NCBI RefSeq assembly: GCF_001586165.1
Contig: NZ_CP014608.1
Location: 930,001-994,000, forward strand
Direction of reading: 5' to 3'
DNA: 64,000 nucleotides
Origin: Obesumbacterium proteus
GTDB lineage: Bacteria; Pseudomonadota; Gammaproteobacteria; Enterobacterales; Enterobacteriaceae
The notes under the pieces were generated by a model. It saw only the letters and a program-made list of their open reading frames with translations, searched no databases and had not been told where the DNA came from. Shown piece after piece: positions 34,814 through 41,587 of this stretch (position 1 is the first letter of the stretch; the number at the start of each line of letters is the position of its first letter). The position numbers and the translations under genes were made by a program.

Positions 34814-35655
34814 TTGAGAACCGTAAAGGCCTAGATGTGTTTTGTCACATTATGTTGGTGTTGGGCGTGATGGTGATTTTATTCCCGCTGTATGTGGCGT
34901 TTGTTGCCGCAACGCTCGATAAGCAACAGGTATTTGATGTGCCGATGACGCTGATCCCTGGCTCACAGCTGTGGCATAACGTTTCGCAGGTTTGGCATCA
35001 GGGCGTGGGCAGCGCCGGAGCGCCGTTTGGCATTCAGTTGATGAATAGCTTTATTATGGCGTTAGTGATTACGGTAGGGAAAATTACGGTATCGATGCTT
35101 TCAGCATTTGCCATTGTCTATTTCCGTTTTCCATTGCGTAACCTGTTCTTCTGGTTGATATTCATAACCTTAATGTTGCCGGTCGAGGTGAGGATTTTCC
35201 CCACGGTTGAAGTGATGGCAAACCTAAATCTGATGGATAGCTACACGGGATTAACGCTGCCGCTGATGGCTTCGGCAACCGCCACGTTTTTATTTCGACA
35301 GTTTTTTATGACGCTACCGCATGAGCTGCTAGAGGCTGCGCGTATCGACGGTGCGGGGCCGATGCGCTTTTTCCGCGATGTGCTGTTTCCTCTTTCTAAA
35401 ACGAATTTAGCGGCGCTGTTTGTCATCACGTTTATCTATGGGTGGAATCAATATCTTTGGCCATTGCTGATAACTAGCGATCCCTCAATGGGAACGGCGG
35501 TCGCCGGTATTAAAAGCGCCATCTCCAGTGGAGAAAGCGCAACGCAGTGGCAACTTGTGATGGCCGCATTGCTGATGACGCTATTACCTCCGCTGTTGGT
35601 GGTATTAGGTATGCAGCGCTGGTTCGTCCGTGGTCTGGTTGATAGCGAGAAATAA
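34810..35655 (+). CDS. ugpE: Glycerol-3-phosphate permease UgpE
   Basis: A 281-residue inner-membrane subunit of the MalG type (E. coli 281). Six helices are visible; the EAA loop is LLEAARIDGAGPMRFFRDVLFP. It lies between ugpA (4-bp overlap) and ugpC (4-bp gap). Confidence 0.95.
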   Translation: MIENRKGLDVFCHIMLVLGVMVILFPLYVAFVAATLDKQQVFDVPMTLIPGSQLWHNVSQVWHQGVGSAGAPFGIQLMNSFIMALVITVGKITVSMLSAFAIVYFRFPLRNLFFWLIFITLMLPVEVRIFPTVEVMANLNLMDSYTGLTLPLMASATATFLFRQFFMTLPHELLEAARIDGAGPMRFFRDVLFPLSKTNLAALFVITFIYGWNQYLWPLLITSDPSMGTAVAGIKSAISSGESATQWQLVMAALLMTLLPPLLVVLGMQRWFVRGLVDSEK

Positions 35656-35659
35656 CTGA

Positions 35660-36736
35660 ATGGCACGTTTAAAATTACAGACCGTTAGCAAAAGCTATGA
35701 CGGCAAGAATGCGATAATCAAAGGCATCGATCTGGATGTTGCCGACGGCGAGTTCATCGTGATGGTGGGCCCGTCAGGCTGTGGAAAATCGACGCTGCTA
35801 CGGATGGTTGCTGGACTTGAAGAAACCACCGGCGGGGATATTTATATCGATGACGATCGCGTGACGCATAAAGAACCTAAAGATCGCGGCGTGGCGATGG
35901 TGTTCCAAAACTACGCGCTTTATCCGCACATGAGCGTATTTGATAATATGGCCTACGGCCTGAAAATTCGTGGTCTGGGCAAAGAACTCATTCGCACCAA
36001 GGTGGAAGAAGTGGCGGCCATTCTTGAATTAGGGCCGCTCTTAAACCGCAAGCCAAGTGAGCTATCTGGTGGACAACGCCAGCGAGTCGCGATGGGGCGC
36101 GCAATCGTGCGCGAGCCCGCGGTATTCCTGTTTAACGAACCGTTATCCAATCTTGATGCAAAACTGCGCGTTCAGATGCGCCTTGAGCTGCAACAGTTGC
36201 ACCGCCGCCTAAAAACGACCAGCCTGTATGTGACGCATGATCAGGTTGAGGCCATGACGCTCGCCCAGCGCGTGATTGTGCTTAACAAGGGTGTTGCTGA
36301 GCAGATAGGAACGCCGACCGAGATTTATCATCGCCCAGCCAGTCGCTTTGTCGCTGGTTTTATGGGATCGCCGGCGATGAATCTGCTTGATGGTCAGATT
36401 AGCGCCGACGGACTGACCTTCGAGGTTAACAATGGCCCGCAGCTGCGTTTAGAACACCCTCTGAGCAAGCTGGCAGGGCAGACGCTGACGCTCGGTATTC
36501 GACCAGAACATCTGCGTCGTGCGGCTGAGCTAGAAGCTGGAAACCCGTTTACGGTAATGACGCTGGAGCTGCTGGGTGCCGATAATCTGGCGCACGGGCG
36601 GTGGGGGGAACATGGTGTGATCCTGCGCTTGCCGCATCAAATTCTCCCGGAGTCGGAAAGCGAGCTGCGTTTGGTTTTGCCACAGGAAAACCTGCATTTC
36701 TTCGATATAACAACCGGTTTGCGCATCGAGCCGTGA
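35660..36736 (+). CDS. ugpC: Glycerol-3-phosphate transport ATPase UgpC, Walker B altered
   Basis: A 358-residue MalK-type ABC ATPase that powers UgpAE. Walker A GPSGCGKST (37-45), Q loop, signature LSGGQRQRVAMGRA, D loop SNLDA, and H loop VTHDQVEAMT are intact, followed by the regulatory MOP-like domain (GIRPEHL, GADNLAHGRW). The Walker B motif reads VFLFNEP: residue 159 is Asn (AAC at 36134-36136) instead of the near-invariant Asp that positions Mg2+. The catalytic Glu160 is kept. A single G-to-A change explains it, and weaker ATP hydrolysis would be expected. The frame is otherwise whole. Confidence 0.94.
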   Translation: MARLKLQTVSKSYDGKNAIIKGIDLDVADGEFIVMVGPSGCGKSTLLRMVAGLEETTGGDIYIDDDRVTHKEPKDRGVAMVFQNYALYPHMSVFDNMAYGLKIRGLGKELIRTKVEEVAAILELGPLLNRKPSELSGGQRQRVAMGRAIVREPAVFLFNEPLSNLDAKLRVQMRLELQQLHRRLKTTSLYVTHDQVEAMTLAQRVIVLNKGVAEQIGTPTEIYHRPASRFVAGFMGSPAMNLLDGQISADGLTFEVNNGPQLRLEHPLSKLAGQTLTLGIRPEHLRRAAELEAGNPFTVMTLELLGADNLAHGRWGEHGVILRLPHQILPESESELRLVLPQENLHFFDITTGLRIEP

Positions 36737-36769
36737 ACCTGAAGTAAAGCCTTTATGGCGGAGTAAAAG

Positions 36770-37528
36770 ATGACAACATATTGGCCCTATCCAAAAATTA
36801 TCGCCCACCGCGGTGGTGGCAAATTGGCGCCAGAGAACACCTTAGCGGCGATTGATATTGGCGCGGAGCACGGGCATAAAATGATTGAGTTTGATGCCAA
36901 GCTCAGCGCCGATGGGCAAATTTTTTTGCTGCATGACGATAATCTAGAACGCACCACCAATGGTTGGGGCGTCGCCGGTGATTTGCCTTGGGAAAAATTG
37001 GTGAATCTGGATGCCGGAGGCTGGTTTGGTCGTGCGTTTCGCGATGAACCTTTACCGCTGCTCTCGCAGGTTGCCGATCGCTGCCGTGAATTTGGCCTAG
37101 CGGCGAATATTGAGATTAAACCAACGACCGGCGTTGAACGTGAAACAGGCCGCGTCGTTGCACTCGCGGCGAAAACGCTGTGGGCAACGCATCCGATCCC
37201 GCCTTTGCTCTCATCTTTCTCGGTTGAGTCATTGGCTGCGGCGCAAGAAGCGGTTCCAGAATTGCCACGCGGTTTGCTGCTTGAAACATGGGATGAAGAG
37301 TGGCTGGCGTTAACTACGCGCTTAGGCTGCGTTTCATTGCATATCGATCACAATGAGCTGACAGCGGAACGCGTTGCAGATATCAAAGCTGCTGGGCTGC
37401 GTATTCTGGTGTACACGGTGAATAACCCGAAACGCGCCCGATTGCTGCTGGATTGGGGAGTTGATTGCATCTGTACGGATAAAATTGATGTGATTGGTGC
37501 TGATTTTACAGACCGTGAATCCGTTTAA
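36770..37528 (+). CDS. ugpQ: Glycerophosphodiester phosphodiesterase UgpQ
   Basis: A 252-residue cytoplasmic enzyme that splits glycerophosphodiesters, entering through Ugp, into glycerol-3-phosphate and an alcohol. The GDPD signature is complete: AHRGGGKLAPENTLAAI, IEFDAKLSADG and LLHDDNLERTTNGWG hold the catalytic His and metal ligands. It is the last gene of the ugp operon, 33 bp after ugpC. Confidence 0.95.
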   Translation: MTTYWPYPKIIAHRGGGKLAPENTLAAIDIGAEHGHKMIEFDAKLSADGQIFLLHDDNLERTTNGWGVAGDLPWEKLVNLDAGGWFGRAFRDEPLPLLSQVADRCREFGLAANIEIKPTTGVERETGRVVALAAKTLWATHPIPPLLSSFSVESLAAAQEAVPELPRGLLLETWDEEWLALTTRLGCVSLHIDHNELTAERVADIKAAGLRILVYTVNNPKRARLLLDWGVDCICTDKIDVIGADFTDRESV

Positions 37529-37540
37529 ATTGGGGAGCTG

Positions 37541-37653
37541 ACCCACCCCACCCCACCCCAGCCCTCCCCTTCGCAGGGGAGGGAGCCGTTCGGCGATGTT
37601 TGTAAGAATCTCGATCTGCTCCTCCCCCTGCTAAGGGGGAGGTTGGGAGGGGG
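37541..37653 (-). repeat. Single unit of the dispersed REP-like repeat
   Basis: One unit, in the orientation opposite to the 1091-1552 array. CCCTCCCCTTCGCAGGGGAGGG is followed by AGCCGTTCGGCGATG, TTGTAAGAATCTCGATC and CTCCTCCCCCTGCTAAGGGGGAGG. A short run of CCCCA repeats (37544-37560) precedes it. It fills the convergent spacer ugpQ/yhhA and could end both transcripts. Confidence 0.8.
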
Positions 37654-37669
37654 GCATTCGATATACGAC

Positions 37670-38101
37670 CTACTGCCCACCGTTATTTTTTCTATTCTGA
37701 TCCACGGTATTTTGCTGGTTCAGCATTCTTTGATTATTCACTTTTTTCTGCTGATCCATCTGATTAAGTTGCAGCTGCTGTTGACGTTGCTGGCGATTCT
37801 GGTTGTTGAGCATGCGCTGCTGATTGTTATTCTGCCATTGCTGATCGGCATTCAGGCGCATGTTTTCATTCAACTGGTGTATCTGCTGCGCTTGGTTATC
37901 TCGCTGGATTTGAGTTTGCGTATTACGCAGCTGCTGTTGATTGAAACTGCTGTTTTGGTTCTGGAAACCTTGTTGTTGCTGTTGGATCATTTGCTGTTGT
38001 TGCTGCATGACGGCCGACTGCGCATAGGCATTTGCACTGCAAAAAAGTGACAATGGCGCAAGCAACAGGGCGGGGAGCACAGCACGAAATAGGGTTTTCA
38101 T
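37670..38101 (-). CDS. yhhA: Gln/Asn-rich exported protein YhhA (DUF2756)
   Basis: A 143-residue protein with a signal peptide (residues 1-27, ending SANAYA before QSAV) and a mature part made mostly of Gln and Asn with scattered basic and hydrophobic residues. That is the pattern of the DUF2756 family to which E. coli YhhA belongs; in E. coli too it follows ugpQ. Its function is unknown. A long coiled-coil or disordered structure is likely. The plus-strand ORF over it (37643-38050) is a leucine-rich shadow. Confidence 0.88.
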   Translation of the reverse strand: MKTLFRAVLPALLLAPLSLFCSANAYAQSAVMQQQQQMIQQQQQGFQNQNSSFNQQQLRNTQTQIQRDNQAQQIHQLNENMRLNADQQWQNNNQQRMLNNQNRQQRQQQLQLNQMDQQKKVNNQRMLNQQNTVDQNRKNNGGQ

Positions 38102-38230
38102 AAGACCTCCTGTGATGCTATTCCTTTAAGTCTATGGCATTTCGCCTTGGTTTGCGTGGCAAGAGAAGGGAAAAATGAGCGATTAAATACCATGAATTTT
38201 CGTAATCGCTCGTTTAGTTCTTGCATTTCT

Positions 38231-38316
38231 GGCTAAAAACCGCAATCTCTTGATGGTCTTTAGGTTGTTGTGTTCTACGGTTTTAGCAACAATTCCATAT
38301 GCTTAATGCGGTTTTT
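38231..38316 (+). other. Alternative pairing segments upstream of glpE
   Basis: GCTAAAAACCG (38232-38242) can pair with CGGTTTTAGC (38278-38287) with one bulge. The overlapping AAAAACCGCA (38235-38244) can pair perfectly with TGCGGTTTTT (38307-38316), which is followed by T. The two pairings exclude each other, like an attenuator. Whether the region is transcribed is not known. Confidence 0.25.
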
Positions 38317-38374
38317 TGTCAGTAACATGTTCGTTACAATGCGGGCAATTTGAATACAGTAATGGAATGGTGTT

Positions 38375-38704
38375 ATGGAACAGTTTGTCGTTATTTCAGT
38401 TGAGCAGGCACAGCAAAAGTTACAACAACCGGGTGTCGCGTTGGTTGATATTCGCGATCCGCAGAGTTATGCCGCCGGGCATGCCGAAGGCGCATTTCAT
38501 CTGACCAATGAGACGTTGCAAAACTTCATGCAAAACAATGAATTCGATACACCGGTGATGGTGATGTGCTATCACGGTAATAGCAGCCGTGGCGCAGCAC
38601 AGTATTTGCTGCACCAAGGATTTGAAGAGGTATACAGCATCGATGGCGGATTTGAAGCATGGGCCCGCGCTTATCCGCAGCAGGTCGAGAGCTCATCCCT
38701 GTAG
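38375..38704 (+). CDS. glpE: Thiosulfate sulfurtransferase GlpE
   Basis: A 109-residue single-domain rhodanese that moves sulfane sulfur from thiosulfate to cyanide or thioredoxin. The active-site loop is MCYHGNSSRG with Cys65, exactly as in E. coli GlpE. First gene of glpE-glpG-glpR; glpG begins 47 bp later. Confidence 0.95.
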   Translation: MEQFVVISVEQAQQKLQQPGVALVDIRDPQSYAAGHAEGAFHLTNETLQNFMQNNEFDTPVMVMCYHGNSSRGAAQYLLHQGFEEVYSIDGGFEAWARAYPQQVESSSL

Positions 38705-38751
38705 CGCCTATTAGGCATCAAGATGGTGCCCATTTTAACAAGCAGGTATTC

Positions 38752-39588
38752 ATGGTTCGTATTATTTCCCTGCCTAACCCAAGGCTGGCGCAGGCGTTTA
38801 TTGATTATATGGCGACGCAGGGCGTGCGTTTAGAGCTAGAAGTGCACAACGACGAAGTTGTGCTGTGGCTTGCTGACGACGCCCAACAGGCGCAGGTTGA
38901 ACAAGAGCTTGCCCGTTTTCTGCAAGAGCCTTTGCATCCGCGTTATCAGGCGGCCAGCTGGCATGCAGGATCAACGCACAGCGGCTTGAAATATGGCAGC
39001 TTTAGCTATCTGAAAAGCTTTACCCGACAGACAGGCCCCTTAACGGTTGGGATCACGGCAATCTGCGTAGTGGTCTATCTGTTAATGCTGTTGTTGGGGG
39101 ATGTTGCGGTAATGAACTGGCTGGCGTGGCCCGCAGATTCAAGCCAATATTTTCAGGTTTGGCGCTGGGTTAGCCATGCGTTTCTGCATTTCTCTGCGGT
39201 GCACATCATCTTTAATCTTATGTGGTGATGGTATCTTGGGGGGCAGGTTGAGAAACGCTTAGGCGCAGGCAAGCTGTTGCAAATTGCGTTAGTTGCGGCC
39301 TTTATGAGCGGCTGGGCGCAGTCACTGTTTAGTGGTTCTAATTTTGGTGGCCTGTCTGGCGTCGTGTATGCGTTGATGGGCTATGTGTGGTGGTGTGGTG
39401 AACGCGCTCCGCAAATGGGTATCAATATGCCACGTGGCCTGATGGTTTTTTCAGTGCTATGGCTGGTGGCCGGACATTTTGATTGGTTTGGTATGTCGGT
39501 TGCAAACGGTGCGCATATTGCAGGCTTAGTGATTGGACTGTTGATGGCGTTTTGGGATGCTCATCATCAGCGCAAGACATCAGCGTAA
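38752..39588 (+). pseudogene. glpG: Rhomboid protease GlpG, interrupted by TGA
   Basis: The frame matches E. coli GlpG from MVRIISLPNPRLAQAFIDYM to the end, but codon 159 is TGA (39226-39228) in the context FNLMW-stop-WYLGG, where E. coli has FNLLWWWYLGG. A single TGG-to-TGA change explains it. The 158-residue product keeps the cytoplasmic domain, the first helix and the HxxxxN region but loses the catalytic Ser (GLSG, codon 202) and His (NGAHIAG, codon 255). The downstream 119 codons are still well conserved, so the change is recent, a sequencing error, or a site of suppression. No SECIS-like hairpin follows, so selenocysteine is unlikely. glpR follows 46 bp on. Confidence 0.9.
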
Positions 39589-39634
39589 GAGCAACGTCTA
39601 ACTGCCGGACATCCGGTAACTCAGGGGAATTGAT

Positions 39635-40393
39635 GTGAAGCAGACACAGCGCCATGACGCGATAATCGATCTTGTTCGCCAGCAAGGATATGTGAGCACG
39701 GAAGAGTTGGTCGAGCACTTTGCGGTGAGCCCGCAGACGATTCGCCGCGATTTGAATGACTTGGCGGAGCAAAACAAAATTCAGCGTCATCACGGTGGCG
39801 CGGCACTTCCATCCAGCTCGGTGAATGCGGCTTATCACGATCGCAAAATCATGTGGTCGGCGGAAAAAGCGCGTATCGCACAGCACGTTGCTAGCCTGAT
39901 CCCCGACGGTGCCACGCTGTTTATTGATATCGGTACCACGCCGGAAGCGGTCGCGCATGCATTGTTGAATCACCGCAATTTGCGTGTCGTCACCAACAAC
40001 CTTAACGTTGCCACGTTGCTGATGGGCAAAGAAGATTTTCGGTTGATACTGGCGGGTGGCGAAGTGCGAACCCGTGACGGCGGCATCATGGGCGAAGCCA
40101 CGCTAGATTTTATCTCTCAGTTCCGTTTGGACTACGGCATTCTCGGCATCAGCGGTATTGATATGGATGGCTCACTGCTGGAGTTTGATTACCATGAAGT
40201 GCGCACCAAGCGCGCGATTATCGAAAACTCACGCTGCGTCATTTTAGTGACTGACCATTCTAAATTCGGCCGTAATGCGATGGTGAATCTGGGCAACATG
40301 GATCTGATTGATTACCTGTTTACCGATGAACAGCCACCGGCCAGTATTCAGAAAATCATCGAGCAGCACGAAGTTCAGCTCGAAATCTGCTAA
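39635..40393 (+). CDS. glpR: Glycerol-3-phosphate regulon repressor GlpR
   Basis: A 252-residue DeoR-family repressor. The N-terminal helix-turn-helix is VSTEELVEHFAVSPQTIRRDLNDL, and the effector domain with DIGTTPEAVAHALL and HHGGAALPSSS matches E. coli GlpR. It represses glp genes until glycerol-3-phosphate binds. The start is GTG 39635, with AGGGGA 6 nt upstream. A good operator occurs in front of glpD at 41505. Confidence 0.95.
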   Translation: MKQTQRHDAIIDLVRQQGYVSTEELVEHFAVSPQTIRRDLNDLAEQNKIQRHHGGAALPSSSVNAAYHDRKIMWSAEKARIAQHVASLIPDGATLFIDIGTTPEAVAHALLNHRNLRVVTNNLNVATLLMGKEDFRLILAGGEVRTRDGGIMGEATLDFISQFRLDYGILGISGIDMDGSLLEFDYHEVRTKRAIIENSRCVILVTDHSKFGRNAMVNLGNMDLIDYLFTDEQPPASIQKIIEQHEVQLEIC

Positions 40394-40413
40394 GCCTTTT
40401 CCTCTCTATTTCT

Positions 40414-40448
40414 AAACGCACAGAGCCAGTTTGGTCTGTGCGTTTTGC
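40414..40448 (+). terminator. Terminator of glpR
   Basis: AAACGCACAGA (40414-40424) and TCTGTGCGTTT (40435-40445) with a 10-nt loop, then T. It separates the glp operon from mqsRA. Confidence 0.88.
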
Positions 40449-40616
40449 TTTGTCTTTTCCCTTAGATTTTTAATGCGCGGTGGATTCCAAAAGTGCCTGC
40501 AGCGCTGTAAGTCTCGCAAATTTCTCTGAATCGATTTCGCAGTAACGTGCGGCTGTCCTTGAGTCAATTTTAAGCTCCAATAAATTGTTATTGATGGTTT
40601 ATTAATCGATGAAATT

Positions 40617-40629
40617 AACCTATTAGGTT
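40617..40629. promoter_or_regulatory. MqsA operator palindrome
   Basis: AACCT, ATT, AGGTT: the exact pattern that MqsA binds at the E. coli mqsRA promoter (AACCT, 2-4 bp, AGGTT). It lies 20 bp before mqsR, so autorepression by MqsA is expected. Confidence 0.8.
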
Positions 40630-40648
40630 ATATTGCTAAGGAGAGCCG

Positions 40649-40960
40649 ATGGAGAAGCGAACGCCGCATTGTAGCTTGGAAAAGGTACGGAACTTGATTG
40701 GGAAGGGGATGATTAAAGCTACAAAGGTCGCTTATTTGAATGCGAAGCGCCTCGATTTTAGCTGTGCGGGTATGTACCGAGTCGTGAGTGAGTTGTCCGC
40801 TAAAGACTTTTATAAAAGTATGACAACGTATCAAAACCACCAAGTTTGGCAAGATGTGTACCATTGCCATCTGGATAAGGTTTCCCTCTATCTGAAAATA
40901 ACGGTAGTTGATGAAGTGCTAATCGTGTCTTTTAAGGAGCTAGATGATGATATGTCCTGA
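40649..40960 (+). CDS. mqsR: mRNA interferase toxin MqsR
   Basis: A 103-residue RelE-like RNase; E. coli MqsR cuts mRNA at GCU. MEKRTPH at the start, FYKSMTTYQNHQVWQDVYH and LKITVVDEVLIVSFKEL closely match E. coli MqsR (98), with extra residues at the end. ATG 40649 follows AAGGAG by 5 nt. The toxin gene comes first, the order that marks mqsRA. It overlaps the antitoxin gene by 14 bp. Confidence 0.94.
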   Translation: MEKRTPHCSLEKVRNLIGKGMIKATKVAYLNAKRLDFSCAGMYRVVSELSAKDFYKSMTTYQNHQVWQDVYHCHLDKVSLYLKITVVDEVLIVSFKELDDDMS

Positions 40961-41345
40961 ATGTGGATCGTCCAATACGGTGAAGGAGTATCGTGATACC
41001 CCCTACACTTATAAAGGCCAAACGATGATAATCAAGGCATGGGGGGCTGACTGGTGTTTAGACTGCGGGGAAGGCGTGATTTTTAAAGAAGAGTCTCTGC
41101 GTATCGACAGCATTTTGACGGAGTTCAACAAGCAGGTTAATGCTTCCATCATCGATCCTGAGTATGTGGTAGCAATGCGAAAAAAGCTGAACCTTTCCCA
41201 AAGTGAAGCCGGTGAGATATTTGGCGGTGGTGTGAACGCGTTTTCGCGCTACGAAACAGGTAAAGCGCTGCCCCATGTATCGACCATCAAGTTGTTAAAA
41301 CTGCTTGATAAGTATCCAGAATTGCTCGAAGAAATTCGTAACTAA
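40947..41345 (+). CDS. mqsA: Antitoxin MqsA
   Basis: A 132-residue two-domain antitoxin. The N-terminal zinc site is Cys3, Cys6, Cys37 and Cys40 (CPEC, CLDC), as in E. coli MqsA. The C-terminal helix-turn-helix is MRKKLNLSQSEAGEIFGGGVNAFSRYETGKALPHVSTIKLL, with the DNA-binding loop NAFSRYE intact. ATG 40947 is 7 nt from AAGGAG; ATG 40944, one codon upstream, is possible. It represses its own operon through the palindrome at 40617. Confidence 0.94.
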   Translation: MICPECGSSNTVKEYRDTPYTYKGQTMIIKAWGADWCLDCGEGVIFKEESLRIDSILTEFNKQVNASIIDPEYVVAMRKKLNLSQSEAGEIFGGGVNAFSRYETGKALPHVSTIKLLKLLDKYPELLEEIRN

Positions 41346-41504
41346 CCTTTCTCTTTCAGCGCCTAAGTCTATCCGCTTGGGCGGCTATGCTTCCTAATAC
41401 CCACACAGTATGTAATTTTATTATCTCTCAACTGTTACCTTCATCACGCTGAAATGTTTTTGTTTGGTTAATTTCTGGCGCTAATGTTTGTTTGTGAGTA
41501 TTAT

Positions 41505-41524
41505 AATGCTCGTAAACGAACATT
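41505..41524. promoter_or_regulatory. GlpR operator over the glpD promoter
   Basis: Arms AATGCTCGTA and AACGAACATT (8 of 10 positions complementary) fit the GlpR consensus WATGTTCGWT-AWCGAACATW. The operator overlaps a -10 TATAAT (41502-41507). A weaker copy, ATGTTTGTTTGTGAG, begins at 41484. Confidence 0.78.
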
Positions 41525-41587
41525 ATTCGATTGTTTTTCTATCATCAACGACAAAATTAGAACTGTTTCGAGCATCCGGAGGGGAAA

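Noticed and set aside
37643..38050. A 135-codon leucine/isoleucine-rich ORF on the plus strand
   Set aside because: It is the antisense shadow of the Gln/Asn-rich yhhA gene; such composition arises from CAG/CAA codons read in reverse.
39226..39270. Reading the glpG TGA as selenocysteine
   Set aside because: No hairpin with a bulged U and apical GU follows, and relatives have Trp, not Cys or Sec, at this position.
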